DNA of 64,000 nt from Sabulibacter ruber (GCF_017355955.1 NZ_JAFFID010000001.1:1612001-1676000), one strand, 5' to 3'. Counted from the stretch's first letter, positions 49,720-58,234 are shown. The notes: generated from the letters alone by a model not told the origin. Numbers and translations: made by a program.

Positions 49720-52700
49720 TTAGAAAGTTACATTGGCACCTATCTGGAAACTTCTGGGCTGCGGCACCACGGCGTGGTCAATGCCCAGCACGTTCTGGTT
49801 GTTCGCCGCTGTGTTCACCTCGGGGTCAAGGCCGCTGTAATTGGTGAGCGTCCAGAGGTTGGTGGCCAGGGCGTACAGGCGCAGGTTAGAAATTTTGAAG
49901 CGGTTGATCAGCTCAGTAGGCACGTTGTAGCCCAGCGTGATGGAGCGCAGGCGCAGGAAGGAAGCGTCCTCCAAGTAGCGGCTGCTGGGCAGCGTGTAGT
50001 TGTTGCCTCTTTTGGTCAGGCGGGGCACATCGGTGATGTCGCCGGGTTTCTGCCATCTGTTCAGCTGGTTCGGGAAGAAGGTGATGCCGCTCTGGGTACC
50101 GCCGTGCTCCATAAAGAAGCGGTTCAGGTTGATGACGTCGTTTCCGTACTGGAAATACAAAAGGGCCCCTAAATCGAACCGTTTGAAGCGCACGGTGTTG
50201 TTCAAGCTCCCGAAGAAATCCGGGGCGCCGTTGCCCAGGATCTTGCGGTCAGCGGTGGTAATGGTGCCGTTTTTATCCACGTCATCGTACACGGCATCGC
50301 CGGTCTGCGGGTCTACATACAGTTGGTCATACACCCAGAAAGCGAAGAGCGAGTTGCCTTGTTCCATGCGCACCCAGTCGCGGGAGTGGGCGGTGATAGG
50401 CGTAGGCAGTTTCTCAATGCGGTTCTTGTTTCTCGCGATATTGAAATCAGTGGACCACTGGAAATCGTCTTTCTGGATGTTCACCGAGGAAATGCTCAGC
50501 TCCACCCCTTTGTTGCTCACCTCGCCCAGGTTCTCATACACGCTGGAATAGCCCAGCTTGGAAGGCACCGGCACCTGGATGAGCAGGTCTTTGGTGTATT
50601 TGCTGTAGTAGTTGGCCTCCACTTTGATGCGGTTCTGCAGGAACGCCAAGTCCAGACCCACGTTCCACTGGCGGGTGGTTTCCCAGGTCAAGTCCGGGTT
50701 GCCCAACTGGCTAGGGCTGATGCCGGGGTTGTTCTGGTAGTTTCTACCGGCTCTCCACAAGCTCTGCGAAGGGAAATCACTGATGCCGTTCTGGTTACCG
50801 GACAACCCGATGTTGGCGCGCAGCTTGATCTGGTCAAACGGCAGGTTTTCCGCAAACGCCTCCTCAGAGACAATCCAGGACGCCCCTACCGATGGGAAGT
50901 AGCCCCACTTGTTGCCCGCGGCAAACTTAGAGGAACCATCGGCGCGCAGGCTACCGTCTAAGCTGTACTTGTCTCTGAACGTGTAACTGGCTCTTCCGAA
51001 GAAAGACACCAAGCCATTCTGGCTAGAACTGGTACTCCCCGTCTGAATGGAGGAAGAAGCGATTTCCTGGAAATTATCGCTTGGAAATTTCTGGCCCGAG
51101 AGCGTCAGGAAGTTGTATTTGGTGCTTTGGAGGGTATTTCCTAAAACCAGGTTTAAACGGTGATCATCGCCTAAGGCTTTGTTGTAAGTCAGGACCTGCT
51201 CGTTGATGAGCGTCACTAAGCTGGTTTGGGTGTTGCTGCCGTTCCCGGCCGGAAGGCCTACACTGATTTGGGTGTTGTTGTAGACCTTGTCAATGTAGCT
51301 GTTGTAGTCCAGGCTCCAGCTGGATTTGAACGACAAACCCGGCAGAATCTCGTACTCGGCGTACAGGTTCCCGATAAGGCGGTTGCTGTGGCCCTGTATG
51401 TTCAGGTTCTCAATGAGCGCCAAGTGATTGTCAAAGATGCTGTGGCGGGCGTAGCTGCCGTCTTCGTTAAACACGGGCAGAAACGTTTGCACGTAAAGCG
51501 AGGAGTTAATCACGCCCTGCGCGCTGTTATCGTTGCGGCTCACGTTGCGGTGACTGTACGCCCCCGAGGCACTGATGCCCACTGTCAGTTTCTCGCTCAG
51601 GTTATGGTCAAAGTTGAACCGGCCGCTGAAACGCTCAAACAAGGCTGGTTTCACAATCCCTTCCTGCGAAAAATAACTACCGCCAATAAAGTACCGGCTT
51701 TTGTCTGACCCACCTGAGGCCGACAAATCATAGCTCTGGGTTTTGGCCGTCTGGAACACATCCGGAATGCGGGAATACGTGGTCTGCTCCTCGGGTAAGC
51801 CGCGCCCACCTTCGGCTTTCGGGCGGAACGGACGGGAAGCGAAAGCGCCGCCATCGTTCAAGAAAGCCTCGTTGATGAGTTCGGCCTCCTGCTGGGCGTT
51901 CACGGTTTCATAAAGCTTCGGTGCCTTGGCCCAGCCAAAGTAGGTCTGGAAACTAATCTTGGAACCCGCGTTCAGTTTGCCGCGCTTAGTAGTGATGAGT
52001 ACCACCCCGTTCGCTCCCCTCGACCCGTAAATGGCCGTGGCGTTGGCGTCTTTCAGCACCTGGATGCTCTCAATATCCGCGGGGTTGAGGTCTGCCAGTG
52101 GATTGAAGGTTTGTCCGCCCAAGCCCAGGTTGCTTAGCGATTGGTTGTTGATGAACACGCCGTCAATCACGTATAAAGGAGAGTTGCTGGCATTGATGGA
52201 AGTAGCGCCGCGCACACTCACGCTGATTCCGCCTCCGGGCGCGCCGCTGGCTGAGGAAATCTGCACCCCGGCCGCTTTTCCCTGAATCAATTGGTCTGGG
52301 GAAGAAACCGGCAAACCCCTGAGGTCTTCCACGTTCACGGTGCTCACCGAGCTGGAAACCGCCCGTTGCGACTGGGTTCCGTAGCCCACCACCACAATTT
52401 CTTCCAGGCTTTTGGTGTCTTCTTTGAGCACCACGTTTACAGTGCTTCCGTTCACCACCGCCTCAACGGAAGAGTATCCGATGCTGGAAAACACCAGCGT
52501 TTGCCCGGTTTTAGCAGAGATGGAGAAACGCCCTTCGGCGTTGGTGAAGGTGCCGCTGGTAGTGCCTTTCAGCACCACACTTACGCCCGCCAGGGCTTCA
52601 TTGCCCTTGGCACCGGTTACCTGCCCGCTCACCAGTGGAGCCTGGGCAAAAGCAGCATGGGTCAGCAATATTGCTAATAATACCCCTAGACTTACTAGAC

Positions 52701-52731
52701 TTTTTAGAGTACTACTTGTAGAAGTTTGCAT
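49720..52731 (-). CDS. SusC/RagA TonB-dependent outer-membrane transporter
   Basis: A 1003-residue receptor. A signal peptide (about residues 1-29) is followed by a carboxypeptidase-regulatory-like domain (about 33-115), the TonB-box region EEIVVVGYGTQ, a plug (SSPDQLIQGKAAGVQ, DIESIQVLKDANATAIYGSRGANGVV) and a 22-strand barrel ending in QIGANVTF. No N-terminal STN/anti-sigma-interacting domain is present, so control is not by an ECF sigma relay. Its expression is instead likely set by the 550-base leader with an S-box and a cysteine leader peptide. It should import oligopeptides or another ligand with SusD. Confidence 0.94.
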   Translation of the reverse strand: MQTSTSSTLKSLVSLGVLLAILLTHAAFAQAPLVSGQVTGAKGNEALAGVSVVLKGTTSGTFTNAEGRFSISAKTGQTLVFSSIGYSSVEAVVNGSTVNVVLKEDTKSLEEIVVVGYGTQSQRAVSSSVSTVNVEDLRGLPVSSPDQLIQGKAAGVQISSASGAPGGGISVSVRGATSINASNSPLYVIDGVFINNQSLSNLGLGGQTFNPLADLNPADIESIQVLKDANATAIYGSRGANGVVLITTKRGKLNAGSKISFQTYFGWAKAPKLYETVNAQQEAELINEAFLNDGGAFASRPFRPKAEGGRGLPEEQTTYSRIPDVFQTAKTQSYDLSASGGSDKSRYFIGGSYFSQEGIVKPALFERFSGRFNFDHNLSEKLTVGISASGAYSHRNVSRNDNSAQGVINSSLYVQTFLPVFNEDGSYARHSIFDNHLALIENLNIQGHSNRLIGNLYAEYEILPGLSFKSSWSLDYNSYIDKVYNNTQISVGLPAGNGSNTQTSLVTLINEQVLTYNKALGDDHRLNLVLGNTLQSTKYNFLTLSGQKFPSDNFQEIASSSIQTGSTSSSQNGLVSFFGRASYTFRDKYSLDGSLRADGSSKFAAGNKWGYFPSVGASWIVSEEAFAENLPFDQIKLRANIGLSGNQNGISDFPSQSLWRAGRNYQNNPGISPSQLGNPDLTWETTRQWNVGLDLAFLQNRIKVEANYYSKYTKDLLIQVPVPSKLGYSSVYENLGEVSNKGVELSISSVNIQKDDFQWSTDFNIARNKNRIEKLPTPITAHSRDWVRMEQGNSLFAFWVYDQLYVDPQTGDAVYDDVDKNGTITTADRKILGNGAPDFFGSLNNTVRFKRFDLGALLYFQYGNDVINLNRFFMEHGGTQSGITFFPNQLNRWQKPGDITDVPRLTKRGNNYTLPSSRYLEDASFLRLRSITLGYNVPTELINRFKISNLRLYALATNLWTLTNYSGLDPEVNTAANNQNVLGIDHAVVPQPRSFQIGANVTF

Positions 52732-53060
52732 TATTATGAAATTATAAAGACAAGAGAATTCCTATCTGGCATCAGGACGATACCAGGAGTCGTTTAAAAC
52801 AAAACTAAAGGAGGAGCTAAAAGTAGAGGTAGGCTGAATCAACAACAGCACATTCGGCCGCAAGCAGGCAGGATGCCCATGCAAAGAGCATCTGTAACAG
52901 ATCTAAACGAAGCTCCGGCTGGAGCATAGTTCTCCGGAAAAGAGAAGGGTAAAGAAGGACTCATAGGAGTATTGTGTTAAAATAGGAAGACAGAAGAACA
53001 TACCACCACCCGGCGGTTTCTGGCTACTACATCAGAAAAAAAAAGAAGCAATAGAGTACG
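52732..53060. other. distal leader of susC
   Basis: About 330 transcribed bases between the Cys leader peptide and susC. No gene or recognised RNA element was found. Confidence 0.35.
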
Positions 53061-53062
53061 CT
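53036..53062 (-). terminator. terminator-like hairpin overlapping the leader-peptide stop
   Basis: On the minus strand AGCG pairs with TTGCT (53047-53062, with extra TA/TA pairs) and is followed by a run of nine T (53044-53036). The 5' arm contains the last bases of the stop codon of the Cys leader. The stem is weak. Confidence 0.45.
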
Positions 53063-53153
53063 AACAGCAACAACAAGCCTGCATTCGCAGGAACTGCCGG
53101 GAGGCAGGATGGCTGTCTAAAGGAAGGCGCGTGTTCAAAATCTTTGGTTGCAT
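53061..53153 (-). CDS. upstream ORF / leader peptide ending in four cysteines, copy 2
   Basis: A 30-codon ORF (an ATG two codons earlier is also in frame) ends Met-Gln-Ala-Cys-Cys-Cys-Cys-stop, with the stop at 53061-53063. It starts a few bases after the aptamer's closing P1 strand. The CTTGTTGTTGCTGTTAGC string is the same as in the M14 leader, as are the GACC before the ATG and the Met three codons before the Cys run (short form 53061-53084). The interior differs. It is probably a stalling sensor of cysteinyl-tRNA supply. A longer 69-codon frame runs back through the riboswitch and is not likely to be used. Confidence 0.7.
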   Translation of the reverse strand: MQPKILNTRLPLDSHPASRQFLRMQACCCC

Positions 53154-53161
53154 GGTCATAA

Positions 53162-53264
53162 ATTTATAGTTCCCAAAAACTGGGCAGGTGTTAGCACCTT
53201 TTCGGCTGGGCCGAAGGTTGCTAGAGGGTCCTGGAGCCTGCTCTCTCGCCTCTTCTTTATAAAT
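53162..53264 (-). ncRNA. S-box (SAM-I clan) riboswitch aptamer, copy 2
   Basis: Minus-strand aptamer with P1 ATTTATA/TATAAAT closing, P2 AGAGG/CCTCT, the GCAACC and AAGGTGCTAA core, P3 TTCGGC/GCCGAA, P4 CCCA/TGGG, and the CAGG loop facing CCTG. Compared with copy 1, P3 pairs are entirely different in sequence but intact, which is covariation support for the structure. It lies about 430 bases upstream of susC in the sense direction. Confidence 0.82.
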
Positions 53265-53281
53265 CTCCAATAAAGATGCCC

Positions 53282-53313
53282 TAAAGGTAAGGGCACAACT
53301 TTTACAAAAACAA
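53282..53313 (-). promoter_or_regulatory. promoter of the S-box/susC leader
   Basis: On the minus strand TTG (53313-53311) is followed after 21 bases by TACCTTTA (53289-53282), 7 of 8 matches to the -7 consensus. Transcription would start shortly before the aptamer. Confidence 0.45.
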
Positions 53314-53713
53314 CCTTTTTATTAAAAATAATTTTTCCAAGTTTTGGATGAAACCCTACTTACATACAAAAAGTCCAATATTAAACAGTCAGAAAAGCTC
53401 TTCCCCTGATAAAAATTCAACTCTGCTGTCAAAGATTTTTTTTGAGAATAGCACCCTCAATAAAGAGCAATTCACCCCAGAGGACCGCTTAGTATGGGAT
53501 TAGAGAAAGTCAGGGGCTCCTCCTTTGTCATGGAAGGGGTGAAAGTATACCGGAGTTCTGCCTGGGGAAGGACCGGCTGAGCACACCAACTGTTTATGGA
53601 GGCAGGTGACAACGTAGAAGAAGTACGCGAAGAAACCTGCTTTCCGATCAGATTCCAGCCGAAGCTAACGGGGTTCATTCTCATAATCATCGCTTGAATT
53701 TATCTCTCTTCTT

Positions 53714-54055
53714 TTACCCAGGCTGCTGGCGTTGCTGGTCTGGGTTGATGTGGCGCAGCTTCATCCGAACCAGGTATTCGCCAAAAAGCGCATCGCCGTA
53801 AGTGGTGCAGTCATCTATGATCACGCCTTTGCTGCCATCGGGGGCCAGTACCATGTACAACACCGTTACGTTGTGCACACCCCCGCATTTCTGAAAACGC
53901 TGACAGTTTTCCATCTGCATTTTCTCGGGGCAAAACACCAGGCCTGTCTTCCGCTGCCTCCAGCCCTGCGGGCAACACTCAAATACATGCTCATACCCTT
54001 GCTGTCGCAAATACGCCACCGCCTCCTTTATATCTGTGAATTGCTCCAGCTGCAT
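53714..54055 (-). CDS. conserved hypothetical protein
   Basis: A 113-residue cytosolic protein. Layout: an N-terminal helix (IKEAVAYLRQQGYEHVFECC), a Cys-rich middle (FCPEKMQMENCQRFQKCGGVHN), a strand pair (VTVLYMVLAPDGSKGVIIDD) and a C-terminal helix. It resembles a short Bacteroidota family often mislabelled phosphoribosylpyrophosphate synthetase, although no PRPP motif is present. The function is unknown. The six cysteines are unusual and might bind a metal. It lies 3' of the STAS gene on the same strand. Confidence 0.65.
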   Translation of the reverse strand: MQLEQFTDIKEAVAYLRQQGYEHVFECCPQGWRQRKTGLVFCPEKMQMENCQRFQKCGGVHNVTVLYMVLAPDGSKGVIIDDCTTYGDALFGEYLVRMKLRHINPDQQRQQPG

Positions 54056-54137
54056 GCTGTTCCTTTCTGCTCTGTTTTGTGAAAATTAGACTGAAAACCT
54101 CTCCTACCTCCTAAACCCTGATCAAACCCTTAGCTGG

Positions 54138-54482
54138 TTAAGAGGCCTGCACCAGTTGATCTATTTCCTTTATATCATGCACAATGGTGAAGAAGGCATT
54201 CAGGTTGAAGAGTTTTAGTAGGGCTTGGTGCTGTGGGCTCAGGTTAAGTAGCGTGATGTGGGCTGCCCTGTGCCGCAGCAGGAGTAATTGGTTGATGAAG
54301 TGGCAGAAGCCCATTGTTTTGAGGCACTTCAGGCCGGCGCAGTCAACCCAAAGGTGAAAGGCCTTGCCAGATTGGTTTATCTTTTCCAGGCTCCTGATCA
54401 GTTGTTGGTCAGCGAGATCCACATCTTCCTGCAACAGGAGAATGCCGGGCGCGTCCGTTTTATCTGTGAGAATCTTTTGCAT
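54138..54482 (-). CDS. STAS domain protein
   Basis: A 114-residue single-domain STAS protein. The strand-helix pattern GILLLQEDVDLADQQLIRSLEK, then HLWVDCAGLKCLKTMGFCHFINQLLL, LLRHRAAHITLLNLSPQHQALLKLFNLNAFF and the last helix DIKEIDQLV, matches anti-anti-sigma/STAS proteins. In SpoIIAA the regulated residue is a Ser in a D-[ST]-S motif; here the segment reads DCAGLKCLKT, so a standard phosphorylation Ser is not apparent. No kinase or sigma factor adjoins. It may be cotranscribed with the hypothetical gene downstream. Confidence 0.75.
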   Translation of the reverse strand: MQKILTDKTDAPGILLLQEDVDLADQQLIRSLEKINQSGKAFHLWVDCAGLKCLKTMGFCHFINQLLLLRHRAAHITLLNLSPQHQALLKLFNLNAFFTIVHDIKEIDQLVQAS

Positions 54483-55036
54483 ACAATACTCTATTTAATA
54501 TTCCTGGCTCCCTAATTGGAAGTAGTCTCTGCCATTCTGCCCTGCCACCGCACTCTACTTCCTTCTACATGCTGATTCCAACAAGCAGGTCTGGAGTTTG
54601 TTTTCGCCAACGTCTACTATGCTAAGGGTGACCACTCTTGCGCCTGTGCAACAGAGCAGGAACAAACCAGAAGCAGCACATTCCCGCAGATGGCAATAGT
54701 TATATTTCAGAGTTTCAATTTGTATATACATACGCTTCCTGCACTTTAGATAGTGCCCGAACTAACACGGCATTTGACTTGCGAAAACACTGATTTTTCC
54801 ATCCCTAAGCAAAGCGCCACCCAATTTTACCCGTCGGTTTTCCTCTAAAGCTGCAGCTATCTGCCTTAGAAACGTCCTTTAGCCGCAGAGTCATCGCTCT
54901 TTACCAATCCGTAAAAATCCTATTTCAATTCAGTATTAATCAGGCAAACTGACCCTACCCTCACGCGTACACAAAATACAGCCCGGCCACGTTGCCAGGG
55001 CACTTGACACTACCTAAACACAACAAATTGTATCCT
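54483..55036. other. intergenic region without recognised features
   Basis: About 550 bases between divergent genes. No gene, consensus promoter box, long palindrome or RNA element was seen. Confidence 0.35.
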
Positions 55037-55972
55037 ATGGGAAATAAGTGGGTAATTGCTATACACGGCGGTGCCGAAAACCAAAGCTGCGAAGAACTGG
55101 GCGAAACCAAACAGGCCGCCTATGAGCAGGGCCTGGAAAACGCCCTGATGGCGGGCTGGCACGTATTGAAAGAAGGCGGCAGCGCCCTTGATGCCGTAGA
55201 GGCCGCCGTCAGGAGCATGGAAAACAACCCGCTTTTCAACGCCGGTAAAGGAGGCAGCCCTACCAGCGAGAACACCAATGAGTTTGACGCCGCCATCATG
55301 GACGGCAAAACCATGAAAGCGGGTTCTGTGGCCGGGGTAAAACACGTGAAGAACCCCATTACGCTGGCCAAAACCATTATGCAGGAATCCAAACACGTGA
55401 TGCTGTGCGGCCCGGGGGCCGAGGAGTTTGCCCGCCAGCATAAGCTTGAACTGAAATCGGATGCCTATTTCCTGACCGAGGAAAAAGAAAAGGCCCTGAA
55501 AGAAGCGCAGAAGGAAGAAGCCACCACGGGGCATGACACGGTGGGCGCCATCGCCATGGACATGCACGGGAACCTGGCGGCCGCTACCTCTACCGGCGGC
55601 CTGGTGAACCAGTTACCGGGCCGCGTGGGCGACTCCCCTATTGTAGGCAGCGGCGTGTACGCCAACAACGAGGTCTGCGCCGTTTCCTGCACCGGCGACG
55701 GCGAAGGCATTATGCTGGCCAACACCGCCCACGAAGTGTACGCACTGCTTAAATACAAAGGCCTGCCCTTGAAGGAGGCCTGCCAGGAAGCCCTGCACCT
55801 GTACACCGACCGGATTGAAGGAGACCGCAACTTCATCGCCCTTGACACCCAGGGCAACGTGGAATTCAGCTTTGTGACCAGCCTTATGTTCAGGGCCTGC
55901 AAACGCGCCGATGAGCCCACCTACATTGGTATCTGGAGAGACGATGCTGGAGACTGGGAAAAGGAAGGCTGA
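55037..55972 (+). CDS. iaaA: isoaspartyl peptidase / L-asparaginase (Ntn hydrolase)
   Basis: A 311-residue Ntn hydrolase. The N-terminal KWVIAIHGGAE and GKGGSPTSENTNEFDAAIMDG segments form the alpha chain. The nucleophile Thr is in GHDTVGAIAMDMHGNLAAATSTGG, where self-cleavage creates the beta chain, and VGDSPIVGSGVYANN binds substrate. It hydrolyses isoaspartyl dipeptides and asparagine. The ATG at 55037 is preferred over the in-frame 54992 start, as family members begin just before the first strand. It is a single gene with no signal peptide. Confidence 0.92.
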   Translation: MGNKWVIAIHGGAENQSCEELGETKQAAYEQGLENALMAGWHVLKEGGSALDAVEAAVRSMENNPLFNAGKGGSPTSENTNEFDAAIMDGKTMKAGSVAGVKHVKNPITLAKTIMQESKHVMLCGPGAEEFARQHKLELKSDAYFLTEEKEKALKEAQKEEATTGHDTVGAIAMDMHGNLAAATSTGGLVNQLPGRVGDSPIVGSGVYANNEVCAVSCTGDGEGIMLANTAHEVYALLKYKGLPLKEACQEALHLYTDRIEGDRNFIALDTQGNVEFSFVTSLMFRACKRADEPTYIGIWRDDAGDWEKEG

Positions 55973-55992
55973 TATCCTCTCTCCCCTCGCTT

Positions 55993-56038
55993 AAAGCGTT
56001 TTAGGCCCGTTTTTCAGAAACCGGGCTTGAAACGCTTT
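55993..56038. terminator. terminator and palindrome family member
   Basis: AAAGCGTTTTAGGCCCG and CGGGCTTGAAACGCTTT (17 bp with two G-T pairs) around TTTTTCAGAAAC, followed by CTCTTTC. Confidence 0.8.
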
Positions 56039-56150
56039 CTCTTTCCGGGCCGGTTTACTTACCCTCCAGCGGTAAAGAGCCTCCTATCCTATAAAAAAAA
56101 CCACCTTCTAACGTCCTTGATTTCAACCCCCTAAGAGAAGAAAACACCCA

Positions 56151-57392
56151 ATGCAGACGAATAGTACCAACGATACTTACACCAGACAAGCCAAAGTAGA
56201 CTGGGATAACATAAGAGCCCAATTCAACCTGAGCAAAGAATACATCCATTTAGCTTCCTCCCAGTTTCTTGCCTCCATGCCAACACCGGTGCGGGAAGCC
56301 ATTCACCGGTACCAGCAGGCGCTGGACAAAGACCCAGAGTTGTACACCGAGGAAAACGAGGATCCCCTCATGCAGAACACCCGCAAAGCGGTGGCCCGAT
56401 ATTTCGGGCATCCGGAACCCGATGACCTTGCCATGACCGACAGCACCACCATGGGTCTGGGCATCACGTATTCGGGGCTGGGCCTGGAGAAAGGCCAGGA
56501 GATCCTCACCACCGAGCACGACCATTACTCGCACCATGAGTCCATCAGAGGGGTTACGTACCGCTATGGAGCCTCTTTCCGCCGGGTACCCATGTACGAA
56601 AACCTGGCCGAGGTTACCCAGGAAGAAATGGTCCACTCCATCGTAAACGCGATAGGGGAACAAACCCGCGTAGTGGGCATCACGTGGGTACACTCCAGCA
56701 CAGGGCTCAAGACTCCCGTAACCCAGATTGCCCAAGCCATTGCCAAACTAAACCAATCCCGTGACAAGGATAACAAGGTGCTGTTGCTGGTAGATGGCGT
56801 GCACGGCTTTGGGATAGAACGCGAAACGTTTCAGGAACTGGGCTGCGACTTCTTTGTTTCGGGGTGTCATAAGTGGGCGTATGGCCCCAGGGGCACCGGC
56901 TTTGTAGCGGCTACTTCTGAGGCCTGGCAACACGTCACCCCGGTCATCCCCAGCTTCACGGATGTGATGGACATTGTGATCGCCGAGAAAGAGCGCCCCA
57001 ACAAAATGAACGGAAAACAGATGACCCCGGGCGGCTTCCACTCCCTGGAGTACCGCTGGGCCTTGAACGATGCCATCCAGTTCCTGGAGTCCATCGGGAA
57101 AGAAGAAATATACGAACGGGTGCATTACCTGAACCGGCTTTGCAAAGAAGGCCTGGCTTCCATGCCCCATGTAACGCTGCACACTCCCCTGGACGATGAA
57201 CTGTCAGCCGGCATCATCTCCTTTGAAGTAGACGGCCTTAGCACCGAGGACGTGGTGAAGCGCATGCTGGAGCAGAAAATCACCTGCACCGCCGCCCCGT
57301 ACCTCACCAGTTACGCCCGCTTTACCCCTGGCATTTACAACACAGAAGAAGAAATTGAAAAAGCGCTGGCGGCAGTCAACTCTTTGAAGTAG
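56151..57392 (+). CDS. class V aminotransferase family PLP enzyme (isopenicillin N epimerase-like)
   Basis: A 413-residue fold-type I PLP enzyme. The PLP Lys is in SGCHKWAYGPRGTGF, the ring-stacking Asp in LLVDGVHGFG, and the phosphate loop in TDSTTMGLG. The arrangement resembles isopenicillin N epimerase/cysteine-desulfurase relatives. No catalytic Cys loop of a desulfurase is seen near the C-terminus, so desulfurase activity is not supported. It has no signal peptide and no neighbour that tells its substrate. It is a single gene ending at a strong hairpin. Confidence 0.88.
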   Translation: MQTNSTNDTYTRQAKVDWDNIRAQFNLSKEYIHLASSQFLASMPTPVREAIHRYQQALDKDPELYTEENEDPLMQNTRKAVARYFGHPEPDDLAMTDSTTMGLGITYSGLGLEKGQEILTTEHDHYSHHESIRGVTYRYGASFRRVPMYENLAEVTQEEMVHSIVNAIGEQTRVVGITWVHSSTGLKTPVTQIAQAIAKLNQSRDKDNKVLLLVDGVHGFGIERETFQELGCDFFVSGCHKWAYGPRGTGFVAATSEAWQHVTPVIPSFTDVMDIVIAEKERPNKMNGKQMTPGGFHSLEYRWALNDAIQFLESIGKEEIYERVHYLNRLCKEGLASMPHVTLHTPLDDELSAGIISFEVDGLSTEDVVKRMLEQKITCTAAPYLTSYARFTPGIYNTEEEIEKALAAVNSLK

Positions 57393-57410
57393 CCTCCCCT
57401 GAATAGCCAA

Positions 57411-57452
57411 CCCGTTTAGGGGCTGATTTCTCAAAATCAGCTCCGAAACGGG
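57411..57452. terminator. terminator and palindrome family member
   Basis: CCCGTTTAGGGGCTGATT pairs with AATCAGCTCCGAAACGGG (18 bp, two mismatches) around TCTCAA, then TTTTAGG. Confidence 0.8.
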
Positions 57453-57519
57453 TTTTAGGTTCTATTTTGCCACATATTTCCCGCACTTCCCCACCTATGT
57501 CAGCCACCTATGCGCAGTA

Positions 57520-57711
57520 TCAGAAACGGTTCATAGGGTGTTCTACCTCCAGCACATGGTAGCACCTGGCATTGCCGCTCTCCTGGAATACAAAAAAGTA
57601 TCTGTGCAGCAGGCCGTGCCGAAAGTGATTCACCAGAACGTAGGGAAAACTGGGGCTTGGGCAGTGTGATTGTACCGGAAATTCAGAACAATGACAGGCA
57701 GCACCTTCCAT
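57520..57711 (-). CDS. small Cys/His-rich hypothetical protein
   Basis: A 63-residue frame starting MEGAACHCSEFPVQSHC, then FPYVLVNHFRHGLLHRYFFVFQESGNARCYHVLEVEHP. The C-H-C and later Cys/His residues could bind zinc. A longer in-frame reading to 57822 is less protein-like at its start. It is not recognised with certainty, but the second half reads like a conserved short protein rather than a shadow frame, and no gene covers the opposite strand. Confidence 0.45.
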   Translation of the reverse strand: MEGAACHCSEFPVQSHCPSPSFPYVLVNHFRHGLLHRYFFVFQESGNARCYHVLEVEHPMNRF

Positions 57712-57863
57712 ATGCAAGGCATGTTCCGGGTCAGCCTGAAAACGGGAGACACCCCAAGGCGCACGAAGACAACGGGAATATTGAAGAATCCAACCCAGTA
57801 GGTTAGAACACGGGAAGGACAATCAAGCGGCAGAGCACAGATGGGCTGCGCACACGCGCAACA

Positions 57864-57913
57864 ACTCTCTTGTATTCAGGCTGTTTTTCAGGAAACTGGC
57901 CTAAAACAAGGGA
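57864..57913. repeat. gene-end palindrome family member
   Basis: CTCTCTTGTaTTcAGGCTGTTTT pairs imperfectly with AAACTGGCCTaAAACAAGgGAG. It lies just 3' of the winged-helix gene on the minus strand and may end its transcript. Confidence 0.6.
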
Positions 57914-57940
57914 GTTCGCGTAGGATCGTTCAGAAAAATC

Positions 57941-58234
57941 TCAGGCTCTTTTCCTGTTGGGGTTGGCCGATGAAAAAAGATAAACTACCTGGCTGGGCTT
58001 TTGGGCCTCGGAGATGCCATGTTTCGTGATATAATAATAGGTGGAAGAAGCCCCCACCTTGCTGCTGATCAAAAAGCCGTGGTTTTCCAGCACCTTGCAA
58101 CACATTTGCACGCGCTCCACCGGCAAACCGGTCTTTTGGCTCACCCCCACCGGCGATACGGGCAAATGAACCGGCGACTCGTCTCCTTTCACCAATCCAT
58201 AAATCGCCTTTAACACCTTCTCTTCCGCTCTCAT
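57941..58234 (-). CDS. winged-helix-like DNA-binding protein
   Basis: A 97-residue protein. The helical N-terminus (RAEEKVLKAIYGLVKGD), a helix-turn-helix-like pair (VSQKTGLPVERVQMCCKVLENHGFL) and a wing (SSKVGASSTYYYITKHG) fit a winged-helix regulator of the MarR or PadR size class. The operator and target are unknown. It is a single gene, with the RAYT element upstream. Confidence 0.7.
   Translation of the reverse strand: MRAEEKVLKAIYGLVKGDESPVHLPVSPVGVSQKTGLPVERVQMCCKVLENHGFLISSKVGASSTYYYITKHGISEAQKPSQVVYLFSSANPNRKRA

Noticed and set aside
53061..53270. 69-codon frame ending in the Cys run, starting before the riboswitch
   Set aside because: Its first 37 codons are the aptamer itself, which is kept as RNA structure, not as protein. 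The aligned start in both leaders is the ATG after GACC.
53472..53690. 72-codon minus-strand frame upstream of the susC leader
   Set aside because: Ser/Thr/Pro-rich with no recognised pattern, and no supporting promoter or partner; not enough to call a gene.
53714..54055. Phosphoribosylpyrophosphate synthetase as a name for this gene
   Set aside because: The product is 113 residues and has no PRPP-binding motif; that label is a known mis-annotation of similar short proteins.
56151..57392. Cysteine desulfurase, which would have linked it to the Cys leaders
   Set aside because: The catalytic Cys loop expected near the C-terminus was not seen and no Isc/Suf gene adjoins.
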